This document shows, in pieces, positions 51,697-61,156 of a stretch of DNA of 64,000 bases. Position numbers and translations under genes: made by a program. This stretch comes from Hippopus hippopus. Lineage: Eukaryota; Mollusca; Bivalvia; Cardiida; Cardiidae. Below the pieces are notes generated by a model that saw nothing but the letters and a program-made list of their open reading frames with translations, had not been told where the DNA came from and ran no database searches. The stretch is taken from the NCBI GenBank assembly GCA_946811185.2, contig OX328106.1:29076426-29140425 (forward strand), in the 5' to 3' direction. The number at the start of each line of letters is the position of its first letter. The stretch's first letter is position 1.

Positions 51697-52368
51697 TTAA
51701 GCAGAAGAATAAATAACAGGTCCTCTTTTATTACCTTGTGTATACCAACGGTAAAATATATCTGTTCGGAGTCTTAATTCTTTGTTTGTTTGTGAATGAA
51801 AATCTACGACTAGATATCCATGGTCCGACAATGTAGCATCTTCATAAGCAGGTACCAAATGTGGGGCTTGCATTTGTCGAGCTAATGTTTTAATCTGATT
51901 CTTATCTCGTTCATTTCGAAATAAAATCATGTATCTAGAATTAAGGCTAATGGTTCGACTCGATTTCGATTGTTGAAACATATTTTGCGTGATGTAAATC
52001 ACACTTGCATTACGATGATGACCTTTTCTTGTAAACCAAAGTTTAATTTTTTCCTCATCTTTTTCCCCCAACATGTCATCAAAGACGATTAAATGTGGTA
52101 TGGATACATCACTGACAATTTCGTTTTCGTCGTCAGGAATCCCCTCCACGAATTTTATCAATTCAAATTGTGAATTAAACTTTTCCTGCATAACACTGTA
52201 GGCATGTTGCCATTCTTTGTAACACCAAACAACTCTTTCAGGAACGATGTTGAACAAGTCTTCTCGATACTCAATTAATTTATGAACGAACTCTGTTTTT
52301 CCACAACCGCTCGGCCCTGTGATGAAAATATTACAAGGATGTTGAAATAATATGGATTGTACATCCAT
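51697..52368 (-). CDS. FtsK/HerA-like genome-packaging ATPase
   Basis: Pumps DNA into capsids in related viruses. ATG at 52368; 223 residues, typical for Polinton ATPases. Walker A is GPSGCGKT at residues 18-25. Walker B is HLIVFDDML at about 92-100. A downstream YITQNMFQQSKSSRTISLNS segment carries the sensor and arginine region. The frame is uninterrupted. It lies between the basic core-type gene and the polymerase fragment, separated from the latter by a poly(A)-like block and 58-bp repeats. Confidence 0.93.
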   Translation of the reverse strand: MDVQSILFQHPCNIFITGPSGCGKTEFVHKLIEYREDLFNIVPERVVWCYKEWQHAYSVMQEKFNSQFELIKFVEGIPDDENEIVSDVSIPHLIVFDDMLGEKDEEKIKLWFTRKGHHRNASVIYITQNMFQQSKSSRTISLNSRYMILFRNERDKNQIKTLARQMQAPHLVPAYEDATLSDHGYLVVDFHSQTNKELRLRTDIFYRWYTQGNKRGPVIYSSA

Positions 52369-52430
52369 TTTTTACTTTACTCTTTAAAGGCTAATGATAA
52401 AATGATAACATCATTGAAAATGAAAGCATT

Positions 52431-52450
52431 TTTATTGAACAGAACTAAAC
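52431..52450 (-). terminator. Poly(A)-type block after the polymerase fragment
   Basis: Minus strand contains TAGTTCTGTTCAATAAAAA, nearly the same as the block after the protease gene at 44018-44040. It marks the end of a separate transcription unit upstream of the ATPase. Confidence 0.6.
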
Positions 52451-52453
52451 AAT

Positions 52454-52591
52454 GAAACATTTTTTGCAATGCAACATAAAAAATTTTCTTGACAATGAAA
52501 AAATTCATAAGGAAACATTTTTTGCAATGCAACATAAAAAATTTTCTTGACAATGAAAAAATTCACACTGAAATATTTTTTTACAATGCAA
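52454..52591. repeat. 58-bp direct repeat, 2.4 copies
   Basis: GAAACATTTTTTGCAATGCA starts at 52454 and 52512, with a diverged third start at 52570. The first two copies are almost identical. The repeat occupies the place where the rest of the polymerase gene should be. Confidence 0.85.
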
Positions 52592-52623
52592 ATTCGCAAA
52601 TACCACGAGTTTCACATTTGTCT

Positions 52624-53232
52624 TCATATTCCGTAATGTCTTTGTGCAATTGCTCTTTCTGAGTCTGATTGACACCGATCTGGATAACCACTGGCTTCTT
52701 GCTTAATTTTCAAGAAATTGGTCACATAACGTTTAAAGAACTGATCTGACACAGAATTGAAATGCCAAATTTCATACACTTGCAATAATCGATAACCGCA
52801 GTCAAGAGCCTTGAATAATTCAAAAGTGACCCAAGTTCCGACCAAAGCCCTCTTTTCTTCACCATGGCTACAAATACTTGAACTTTCTTCTGCACATTTC
52901 ATACAGAGTGGAAACATCATTTTGTTGTTACAGTGAACTGGGAGAACGGGGTGAAACAAATCAGTTGGAGGCAAAACTTTGCATTTGATTAAGCCCTCAT
53001 ATTGTCGAATATTGTTCATGTCAATATTCTCAGCAGACAAAATTTCTGGCTGACCTACAGGATAGGATTTGTGTTTACAAACATAAGGGTACAGAGAGCA
53101 GATATCAATGTACTTGATTTCCTTCTTGCTTTTTTTTTCATCAACATCAGGAACGCGATAATAGGCCACGGGAGCTTCGCATTTTTCCTGCGATCTCTTG
53201 GCAGTCTGGGAACTTAAACAACACCGTGCCAA
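52624..53232 (-). pseudogene. Protein-primed DNA polymerase B fragment
   Basis: Full Polinton polymerases have 1000 or more residues and replicate the element from a protein primer. Here only about 180 residues are recognisable. Palm motif A is present as YIDICSLYPYV, followed by the TPR1-like region (LIKCKVLPPTDLFHPVLP, WVTFELFKALDCGYRLLQVY, FLKIKQEASGYPDRC). There is no ATG at the start, no exonuclease domain, and no motif B or motif C (YxDTDS). The frame breaks at 52624. A neighbouring frame adds only some 18 codons (TEYEDKCETRGIC...) before TAA. Both ends have been lost by deletion. Confidence 0.9.
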
Positions 53233-53427
53233 CTCAGTGGAAACGCCGTTTAGTGTGACAAGGGGTTAAATCACAATATGTTAGCGTCTGTTGCTATAAA
53301 TAGACCATTGGGTAGAGGTACACTACGTCAGCGTCTAGTAGTGAAGCGTATTTTTTATAAATAGCTCTATACGCTGTACTATCAGCTACAGAGTTTTAGA
53401 TCAAGCGACGCTGACAAACGATATCGG
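53233..53427. promoter_or_regulatory. Divergent promoter region with two TATA boxes
   Basis: TATAAATAG occurs at 53295-53303 and again at 53356-53364, 61 bases apart. The second lies 64 bases before the plus-strand ATG. On the minus strand, CTATTTATAAAAAAT could serve the former polymerase gene. Confidence 0.65.
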
Positions 53428-53748
53428 ATGAATGGTGAGAGAACAAATATTTGTTTTACGTGCAACGAAGCAGGACATTGGTCCAGAAATTGTCCAAAAA
53501 AGAAAATCAGACAGGAACATTTGTTTTTTGTCTATGTGAACCCACACAGTCATGACATCGAAATTTCACCATCGTTTTACAACGTTGTCGATCTCCAACA
53601 TACGAAATTCGTCGGGACACTACATTCATTCTACAACGAAAATACATGGAAAACAAGTTCACTACAGACTACAATATCACCGGTTGAAAATCAGACCGTA
53701 GACATGCAGTCCGACACAACGGATATCACCGATTCAAAAAATCTGTAA
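53428..53748 (+). CDS. Zinc-knuckle protein on the opposite strand (106 aa, probably frameshifted)
   Basis: ATG at 53428. Near the N-terminus, CFTCNEAGHWSRNC is a CCHC zinc knuckle (C9, C12, H17, C22), as in retroviral Gag and cellular RNA/ssDNA-binding proteins. The rest (VNPHSHDIEISPSFYNVVDL and a Thr/Ser-rich tail) is not recognised. The frame stops at 53746-53748 just after an A6 run. The adjacent frame is open there and continues for about 90 residues to 54028, so a one-base deletion is likely. It is the only internal plus-strand gene of the element. Zinc knuckles are not part of the Polinton core set as I know it, so it may be captured. Confidence 0.7.
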   Translation: MNGERTNICFTCNEAGHWSRNCPKKKIRQEHLFFVYVNPHSHDIEISPSFYNVVDLQHTKFVGTLHSFYNENTWKTSSLQTTISPVENQTVDMQSDTTDITDSKNL

Positions 53749-53749
53749 A

Positions 53750-54028
53750 ATAACAGAACAGGCAGAGAAAAAAATATCTACAAGCGATAATCTAAGAAAA
53801 CAACAAACTTTGGATCTAAAAGAGGAGAAAAAAGCAAAACAACGAAAAGAAGAAAAAACGAGTAACAAAGAACTGTTTCTTTTGCAAATCAACAAAACAT
53901 TTCCCATACTCTATCAGACATCTGCTTGCGCAGTGGGGGTAGACAAGAATTCGAACCATACTGGAACAAATATGATTTTATGTAAAAATATCGCTGGGTT
54001 TTATAGCTTTACAGGAGGATTGAACTGA
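53750..54028 (+). other. Lys-rich continuation frame of the zinc-knuckle gene
   Basis: Open frame with LDLKEEKKAKQRKEEKTSNK, a probable coiled coil, then FPILYQTSACAVGV and a stop at 54028. An ATG exists at 53810. Best read as the shifted C-terminal half of the preceding gene. Confidence 0.5.
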
Positions 54029-54175
54029 TTGACTCATGACGTCATTTTTTCCTATGTTTTTCCCGCATCGGCGTTTCATGCTGTTTTGACCACTCCTAAC
54101 TCAGTGTCACACAGTACAATCCTGGTGTTCCCCGTCAGGTCCGCGCTCTTTAAAAATTTCAATCCTCCTTCAACG

Positions 54176-54183
54176 TATAAAAA
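54176..54183 (+). promoter_or_regulatory. TATA box of right TIR gene
   Basis: TATAAAAA lies 91 bases before the ATG at 54274, just inside the zone where the two TIRs stop matching. Confidence 0.6.
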
Positions 54184-54273
54184 CCCAGGGTTATTTCCAT
54201 ACATTCATCATTTTTTGACTCTCAGCTAACGAACACTTCGAAAGCGGTATCAAAATTCGGAAGCAGTATCAAT

Positions 54274-54579
54274 ATGGAGGAGATAAATTATCAACTACGT
54301 GAGGCTCTCCAAGAATATCTAAATGCAGGTCAACAGTTATTACAACTAAACACTCATTTCGTAGGAGAGGAGGAACAAAACCAACTACAACGTATAACAC
54401 AGCCATACAAAGATCTCGGCGAAAGATTAGTTCAACTATTTTTAAAGACAACACCGGATGTCATTTTGGTTGATATCGAATTTTGGAGGAAGATTACTTT
54501 CGATAATGGAGCAATGGTAATCAGAAAAAGAGTTGAAGCATGCCCCATTTGTCAAGCGAATTTCGGATGCTGTTTTTAG
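54274..54579 (+). CDS. TIR-encoded small protein, right copy (101 aa)
   Basis: Identical in sequence to the left-TIR protein (43431-43736) and likewise reads outward. It starts MEEINYQLREALQEYLNAGQ and ends with the CPIC...CC cluster. After its stop, an overlapping frame without ATG (54533-54844) is Lys/Arg-rich and runs toward the 63-bp array, and CAACGTGAGA at about 54590 could be a splice donor. I do not recognise the protein. Because both TIRs carry it, the element always has two copies. Confidence 0.6.
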   Translation: MEEINYQLREALQEYLNAGQQLLQLNTHFVGEEEQNQLQRITQPYKDLGERLVQLFLKTTPDVILVDIEFWRKITFDNGAMVIRKRVEACPICQANFGCCF

Positions 54580-54816
54580 AAGTGGAAAAAACAACGTGAG
54601 ACGAAAAAAACACAGCCTCCAAAACAAAACAGCCCTTTTAAGGGCTAACCCAACAGTTCTTTTCAGGACTAACCATTACCACGAAAGTTCTATCTTTCTT
54701 CAAAATTGTCATTTCTTCAAATTGTCAAACTTCTTTCTTTTAGAAGAGTTGCACTCCAAAAGAGTTATACTCCAGAGAGTTATACTGCAAAGAGCAAAAA
54801 AACTCAGAAAAAGACT

Positions 54817-55425
54817 AAGTCCAACTCAGTGCTCAGTCTTTTAGAGAAAAAATCATTCATAATTGCAGAAAAAGACTAAGTCCAACTCAATGTCCAGGCA
54901 TTTAGAAAGAGAGAAAATCATTCATAGGGTGAAAAAAACTAAGTCAAACTCAATGTCCAGGCAATTAGAAAGAGAAAAAATCATCCATAGGGTGAAAAAA
55001 ACTAAGTCCAACTCAGTGATCAGACAGTCCAACTCAATGGTCAACCTTTTAGAAAGAGAGAAAATCATTCATAGGGGAAAAAAGCTAAGACCAACTCAGT
55101 GATATAAGATAAATTTCCTTTTAGAAAAGAGAAATCATTCATAGAGATGCAGAAAAAAGTCTAAGTCCAACTCAATGGTCAGGCAATTAGAAAGAGAAAA
55201 AATCATACATAGGTGAAGAAAAAACTAAGTACAACTCAGTGCTCAGACATTTAGAAATCATTTATAGTGCACAAAAATCTAAGTCCAACTCAATGGTCAG
55301 GTTTTTAGAAAGAGAGAAAATCATTCATAGGGTGAAAAAAGCTAAGTCCATCTCACTGATCAGGCATTTAGAAAGAGAAAAAATCATCCATAGGGTGAAA
55401 AAACTAAGTCCAACTCAGTGATCTG
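54817..55425 (+). repeat. 63-bp tandem array in right TIR
   Basis: Units starting AAGTCCAACTCAATG occur at 54878, 54941 and 55004, exactly 63 bases apart, then with looser spacing to 55407. Confidence 0.85.
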
Positions 55426-55718
55426 ACCATTTTTTACCCAGCCTGTCAGTCATAAGGCCGGCACTTTGAATGCTAAATCCCTCTCAGGGTAGAGAGCCTA
55501 GGAAAAACTCCCCCCCTTTTCCCTTTTTTGCAAAAAATTCCGCTCAGGGACGAGAGCCTGGGGCATTTTTTGCCCCAGAGTACCACCCACACGGCCGCCA
55601 TTTTGAATGCTAAATCCCTCTCAGGGACGAGAGCCTAGGGCATTTTTTAAAAAAAATTCTTTCGGGGACAGCAACTAGGGACACATTTTTGTCAGGGACG
55701 GTGATGTAGGGCACTCAG

Positions 55719-55773
55719 GGACGAGAGACTGGGGACACACCCAAGCCCTGGGTGTGTCCCCAGTCTCTCGTCC
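55719..55773. repeat. Terminal palindrome, right
   Basis: Same 25-bp arm palindrome as at 42236-42290, nine bases inside the right terminus. Confidence 0.9.
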
Positions 55774-55782
55774 TTTACTACT

Positions 55783-55788
55783 CACGTT
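55783..55788. repeat. Right target-site duplication of the Polinton
   Basis: CACGTT, matching CAAGTT on the left at five of six bases. Confidence 0.7.
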
Positions 55789-56104
55789 AATTTTAGCACC
55801 AACACCTCCTTTTCGAACTATGATTTTGATTAACATCTGGTATTGTAAAATACGTGTGTGTCTAATTGAAAATTTTACTTTTCAAAATTATGTGAAACCG
55901 TGAATGAGGGACGAGGCAATAGCTAGCGAGGTTACTTATCATTATTTTTGTTTTTATTGAGCCACAAAAAAGTTTCTACATTCATATTCCAGTACCTCTT
56001 ACGCCGTTTATCTTTTTAAAGACATTTCTTTTGTCAAATTTTTCAACTAAATAAAGCATTACAGAGTATGTAGTCAAGATTTAAAAGCACATGGCTATTC
56101 TTAC

Positions 56105-56398
56105 CTCCGTAAATGGTCTCTCATAAGACGTTATCCACGCATACGTAAAGCCACTAATAAACGTTCGGTTGGTATTCCAATCAGCGTCCATCTTCATGCA
56201 GGTCTCTGATTGGTCGTCAAATCTCACTGCACGTGCGAACTCTACATTATCCATTATGCATTTCTTTAAATTATTAGTACTTGTCCCAGGTATGTTCGTT
56301 TCATAATAAATTTGTACTCTACCGCTAGTACATTGGATAAAATGCAAAGTTATATTTATAAAAATCAAATATAATAAAAGATGGTAACCGGGTAGCAT
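56105..56398 (-). CDS. Probable first exon of a secreted protein
   Basis: ATG at 56398 is followed by a clear signal peptide (hydrophobic LLLYLIFINITLHFIQC, small-residue cleavage region CTSG). The mature part (VQIYYETNIPGTSTNNLKKC, FARAVRFDDQSETCMKMDAD) has paired cysteines and an N-glycosylation site (NRT). The exon ends after 98 codons in phase 0 at a good donor, GTAAGA, at 56104 on the minus strand. I do not recognise the family. Its downstream exons would lie to the left; none is recognised within the 322 bases before the Polinton, so the element probably sits in this gene's intron or 3' flank. Confidence 0.5.
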
Positions 56399-56587
56399 GA
56401 TGATAATTTCCCCTCTTTCTCCTACATTTCAGGTAAACACAAAGCTGTAGGTATGGTAACACTCGATTATTCGAACACCAAATGATTGTGTTCCAGTATA
56501 TTCGGATAACCGAAAAGTAGATTAAAACTTCACTGCTTCCAGAGATAAGGACTCGTACATCTATTCCTAAAGACAATATACTGCATG

Positions 56588-56834
56588 AGCTATGCTCTGT
56601 GAAAAGGGGTTTGATTCATCTACAAAAAGTATCGACCCGAGTCAGCCTGCGCACATCCCACAGGTTGATCTGGTCGAAATTCTTTGCAATTGCAATTTAA
56701 ATTTTCTGCATGTCAAAGGATCAGTTTACCTCCAGATTCAGTTGGTTTTGATGGATCCATCATCATGTGATGACTTGCTTAGTGGAATGCGTCACAAAGA
56801 TGAACTGAACCCCCTTTTGCCAGAGCATGGCTCA
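56588..56834 (+). repeat. Family B repeat copy
   Basis: GCTATGCTCTGTGAAAAGGGG to CCCCCTTTTGCCAGAGCATGG; central GTCAGCCTGCGCACATCC/CAGGTTGATC palindrome partly decayed. Confidence 0.78.
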
Positions 56835-56879
56835 TACATACAAGTAAAATGCACCAGCAGTTTTCATTGAGCGATGGGA

Positions 56880-58665
56880 ATTACTGTCAGAATATTTTCG
56901 AACACCACGTATATGTACAAAGCAATACATGTATCTCGAACTATAACAAATGTTTTCAAACACCAAGTATTTACAAAACAAATCCTCGAACTAATTGAAT
57001 AATATTGTCGAATACCTCGTATGTAGCCTACCAGGCAAAATCTGGAACTGACAATATTTTCAAACACCACGTTTTCACCAGACCATACCTCGAATTAACT
57101 GACAAATACTTTATTTTCAAACACAACATAATGTACAAAACATCATGTGTGTGCTAGGCAAAACCTCGAATAAATTGACAATATTTTCGAACACTACGTA
57201 TGTACCAGACAATATCTCAAATTGACTGACAAATATTTCTGAACACCACGTATGTATAAAACAATGCCTCAAATTAAGTGACAGATATTTTCGAACACCA
57301 GGTAGGCCTATTTTCCAGGCAAAACCTCAAATTAACTCACACGATCCCGATTTTTAACTACTTTAATGAAAATGGCATTTGAAAATAACGTGGGAGAATG
57401 AGAATTTGCGGTACATTTATCCTCTTCCGACAATTTCTCGGTCCTTCGAAAGGCAACTCCAACCATTTGCACCACATTCTATTGGTAATCTGCAATATGG
57501 TTGAGTTTGGACAAGTCTAAAATTTTGTCGTTTGGTAAAGAGTTAAAGGACAAATATTCTCGGGCACGATACTCGTATATGTACAAAGTAATACCTCAAA
57601 TTCTCTTATCACATAGGCCTATGTACCAGGCAATACCTCGAATTAACTAACAATATTTTCGAACACCATATAGGCCTATATACTGGGCACATACGTTCCA
57701 AACGATACCTCGAATTAACCGACAAATATTATCGAACACCATACCAGTATAAACAAGGCAATACCTCAGATTATTAACTGATGACATTTTTGACCACAAA
57801 TATTATCGAACACCATACCAGTATAAACAAGGCAATACCTCAGATTATTAACTGATGACATTTTTTACCACATACGTGCAAAGCAGTAGCTCGAATTAAC
57901 TGACACATATTTTCGAACACCACGTATTCATGAACAAAGCAATTCCTCAAATTACCTGACAAATATTTTCGAACACCACGCATGTACAAAACAATACCTC
58001 GAACTAACTGACAAATGTTTTCACAAAACAATACCTCGAAGTGACAAATATTTTCGAACAAATTTTTCAAATATTTACCAAATAATACTTCGAATTAATT
58101 AAAAAAATTGAACAACAATACCTGGAAATAGCTGACAAATATTTTCCAAAACCAGCCATGTATTCCGTAATACCACCGATTAACTGAAAACACCACGTAT
58201 GTAACAGACAATATCTCCAATAAGCTGACAAATATTTTTGAACACCACGTATATATCGGACAACACCTCGCATTAACTTACAAATATTCTCCAACACCAC
58301 GTAGGCCTATGTATCAGGCATTACTGGAATTAACTAACAAATATTTTCAAACATCATGTAGGCCTATGTACCTGGCATAATCTTGAATTGGCTAACAAAT
58401 GTTTTCGAACTCCACGTGGACTCTATGTACTAGAAAATGCCTCGAATTAACTACAATATTTTCGAATACCTCGAATGTACAAACAATATCTCAAATTAAC
58501 TGACAAGAATTTCGAACACCACGTATGTGAAAAACCATATACGATTTAACTGAATTTTTTTTTTTCGAACATTATGTATGTACATTACATTACCTCGGAT
58601 TTACTGACAAATATTTGCGAACACCACGTTTTTACCAGGAAGATCTTATACCTCGAACTGACAAT
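56880..58665. repeat. Minisatellite-like array
   Basis: Some 25 loosely spaced units of GACAAATATTTTCGAACACC, then 'acgtatgtacaaaacaatacctcgaattaact', about 52 bases, some lengthened by 'aggcctat'. A 76-base unit at 57722-57860 is duplicated almost exactly. A TTAA-type MITE (57332-57546) interrupts it. Confidence 0.8.
57332..57546 (-). repeat. TTAA-type MITE, copy 18, diverged
   Basis: TTAACTCACACGATCCCG to GTTTGGTAAAGAGTTAA; central hairpin eroded. Confidence 0.7.
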
Positions 58666-58925
58666 CACGTTCCAATTATTTAATGGTCAGATCTGAAATA
58701 TTTCTCACTACTCTTTTACAAACTTTTTCTGCCATGGTACCATGAGATCCTTGTACATACAGTAAACACACACGTCTAAAAATAGAACACCAAAGGCGAT
58801 TTTCATGTTGTTGCTGTTGCTGCCGCTTTGAACAGAGTGGATCAAAATAAAACTACAGAATGACGTACAGGTCATTCTCGGATCTACATCTAAACCTTCA
58901 AACATTTGTTTTTCTCTGTGTTAAC

Positions 58926-59109
58926 CTAACTCTTTACCAAACGACAAAATTTCAGACAAGTCAAAACTAAAAGCACGTGCAGACGACAAAATAAATGTGA
59001 CTGAAAAATTGAAATTTGTTTTGGGAAGCATTTTCTCATTTTCCCACAGTGTTTTCAAAACGCCTCTTCCCAAGGGTCGTTGAAAGTCGGGATTGTCTGG
59101 TAAAGGTTG
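58926..59109 (+). repeat. TTAA-type MITE, copy 19
   Basis: CTAACTCTTTACCAAACGACA to CTGGTAAAGGTTGA; the left arm of the central hairpin is deleted. Confidence 0.78.
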
Positions 59110-59452
59110 AAATAGCCAGGAAATGACAACGGATCTTCTTACTGGTTTTATAGGCGTCCATCCGTTTTGCTTCATGATTTGTCAATGACGTGGCTAACAA
59201 TAAAGCACTACTTTAACGAACTGGGCAGTTTTAGACAAGCAAGAAGACTTAAGTGGTACTATTAAAAGGTTGTGCAAACTTTGTAACGAAATAGAAGACA
59301 GCGCAGATAAAAGATTAGACCACAATATTATTTCAATCTCATTTTAATCTATACTGTTGGCAAACCCAACGAAACCGCTGAACGTTCTACTGGTAAGCAA
59401 TAGCTAAGAACGATAAAGTTTAAAAAGCCATTTTAAAAGGAGCAATGCTATA

Positions 59453-59715
59453 TGGCTTGCAACACGCGAAAAGGGGCATTCGGACATTTGCGTAAAGTGT
59501 CGTCTCGGATCAGCCTGCGCATTCCGCGCAGGCTAATCCGAGACGGCACTTTACGACTATATTAGATTTTGTGCTACAGTAGGCTTGCGCAAAACAGAAA
59601 ATTACATAAAAACGGAAAGTGTCGTTTCGGATTAGTCTGCGCGGACTGCGCAGGCTGATCCGAGACGACACTTTACGCAAATGTCCGAATGCCCCTTTTC
59701 GCGTGTTGCAAGCCA
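59453..59715 (-). repeat. Double-hairpin MITE (family C), copy 3
   Basis: Nearly identical to the 41294 copy. Internal palindromes at about 59496-59555 and 59617-59675 have GTGTCGTCTCGGATCAGCC-type arms. Confidence 0.85.
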
Positions 59716-59721
59716 ATTATA

Positions 59722-59985
59722 TATGAGCCACGCTCTGCCAAACGGAGGTTTAGTGCATCCCTGCGATTCATTATGCCGGGCAAGTCATCATGTAATTATG
59801 GATCCATAAAAATATATATTGTCTACGAGTCAACTGAAGAGGTAGATTGGCTCTTGGAAATGCAGAAAACCTACCAGAAGCAAAACGTTTCGGCACAGGT
59901 CAGCCTGCACGGATTGTGCAAGCTGACCTAATTCGATGGTTTAGCAGATGGATTAAACCCCCTTTTCAAGGAGCACGGCCCAAAT
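59722..59985 (+). repeat. Family B repeat copy
   Basis: ATGAGCCACGCTCTGCCAAA to CCCCCTTTTCAAGGAGCACGG with CAGCCTGCACGGATTGTGCA in the centre. Confidence 0.7.
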
Positions 59986-60960
59986 AATGAACATCGAGCT
60001 TTCAACGGTTGTTGTTGAAAAGATCAATAGACATTTGAGTAAACATGAACATTTAGTTACAATGTACGATTTCCATTGGCAAAGTTCACTTACACAGATC
60101 AATCATCAACACCAATTATCATTCGTAAACTCGTTCAACTCCCCCCCTCCCCCCCCCCCCCAAACACATCTATTACAAAGAACTTTGTAAATATGCCGGT
60201 AAAAGATGGAATGTCAGCATGAATTGAGGTTCAATATATGACATTGTGGTAAAAGAAGAAACTGTTTATAGAAGCATTTTTCTATCTGCCACAATTTTTT
60301 CAAAAGTGGTCGACTGCAAGACACAAACAGATACTGACAGAAACAAGTGCTGGTGAGTTGATAAGAAATAAAGGAATGGGGAATGGGGAAACAATAAATA
60401 TCTTAGAAAGGATAGACCGCATAAGAGATACTGGAATATGAATATTGACACACTTTTGTGGCTCAGTATGAAGTAAAATAATGAAAAGTGACCTCATGAG
60501 CAATTGCCACTTTTTTCCTCAATGTTTTCATTTTGTTGAAGGGTAACGCTAATGAAAATATTAAGATTTGAAATAGCACAAGAAAAGAATCAGTCTGCTC
60601 TATATTAGTTTGCTATTGTATGAAGCAAGGCCCCGGACTATCGATTAGCGGTAGTAACGCTTGTTAATGGTGGTTTCATATATATGTATGTTCTATTAAA
60701 CATGCCAGCAGGGGCCCGCCTAATAAACATGTGCACATTTTTTTTGACCAATCACAAATTATCATCTATTCATTTTCTTTATCAGTACCAAGAAGTAGGT
60801 TAAAAGCCAGCGCATTCAGCTACGCCGAAAAAGTAAAAAAAAAACTTTTTCAGCGCTGAATGTACCTATATGTATATAACATGGGCCTCTTTGGACAACT
60901 GAAAATACAATCCGCTGAAACAGAGAGAAAAGAAAAAATTCTTTGTCTTAATGGCTTGAC
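59986..60960. other. No recognisable gene
   Basis: Contains a C-rich tract (60141-60160) and a possible MITE remnant at about 60243-60310. No coding signal. Confidence 0.45.
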
Positions 60961-61156
60961 TATCCAAGCAGGGTGCATAGATCCAAGATTAGACCGCACG
61001 GTCTGTGCAGTCTGATCTTAATCTGTGCCGACTGCACAACTATGGCGCTGATAGGGTTAACGTTCACGGCCCGGTGACATGTGTATGCCCTTTGTTGACA
61101 GTGTAGAGCAGTTTCAAATTGGACAGTGGAAGAAGCTTGAAATCCAGTCAGCCTTA

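Larger units (their letters stand above)
42227..55782. mobile_element. Polinton/Maverick virus-like DNA transposon, 13,556 bp
   Basis: Bounded by AGTAGTAAAGG and its complement, with about 1.6-kb terminal inverted repeats and an imperfect 6-bp target duplication. It carries the Polinton core set: adenain-like protease, double jelly-roll and minor capsid proteins, FtsK/HerA-like packaging ATPase and retroviral-like integrase. Polymerase B survives only as a fragment, which also explains a length below the usual 15-20 kb. Eleven genes run on the minus strand, one on the plus strand, plus one outward gene in each TIR. Related elements grade into adintoviruses. The TIR identity implies a recent insertion or ongoing gene conversion. 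Confidence 0.95.
54190..55782 (-). repeat. Right terminal inverted repeat
   Basis: Mirror of 42227-43820; see the left copy for the two differences noted. Ends in TTTACTACT followed by CACGTT. Confidence 0.95.

Noticed and set aside
54533..54844. A 103-codon frame downstream of the TIR gene (mirror at 43166-43477)
   Set aside because: No ATG; identity between TIRs comes from the repeat itself. Noted as a possible spliced or shifted extension but not called as a gene.
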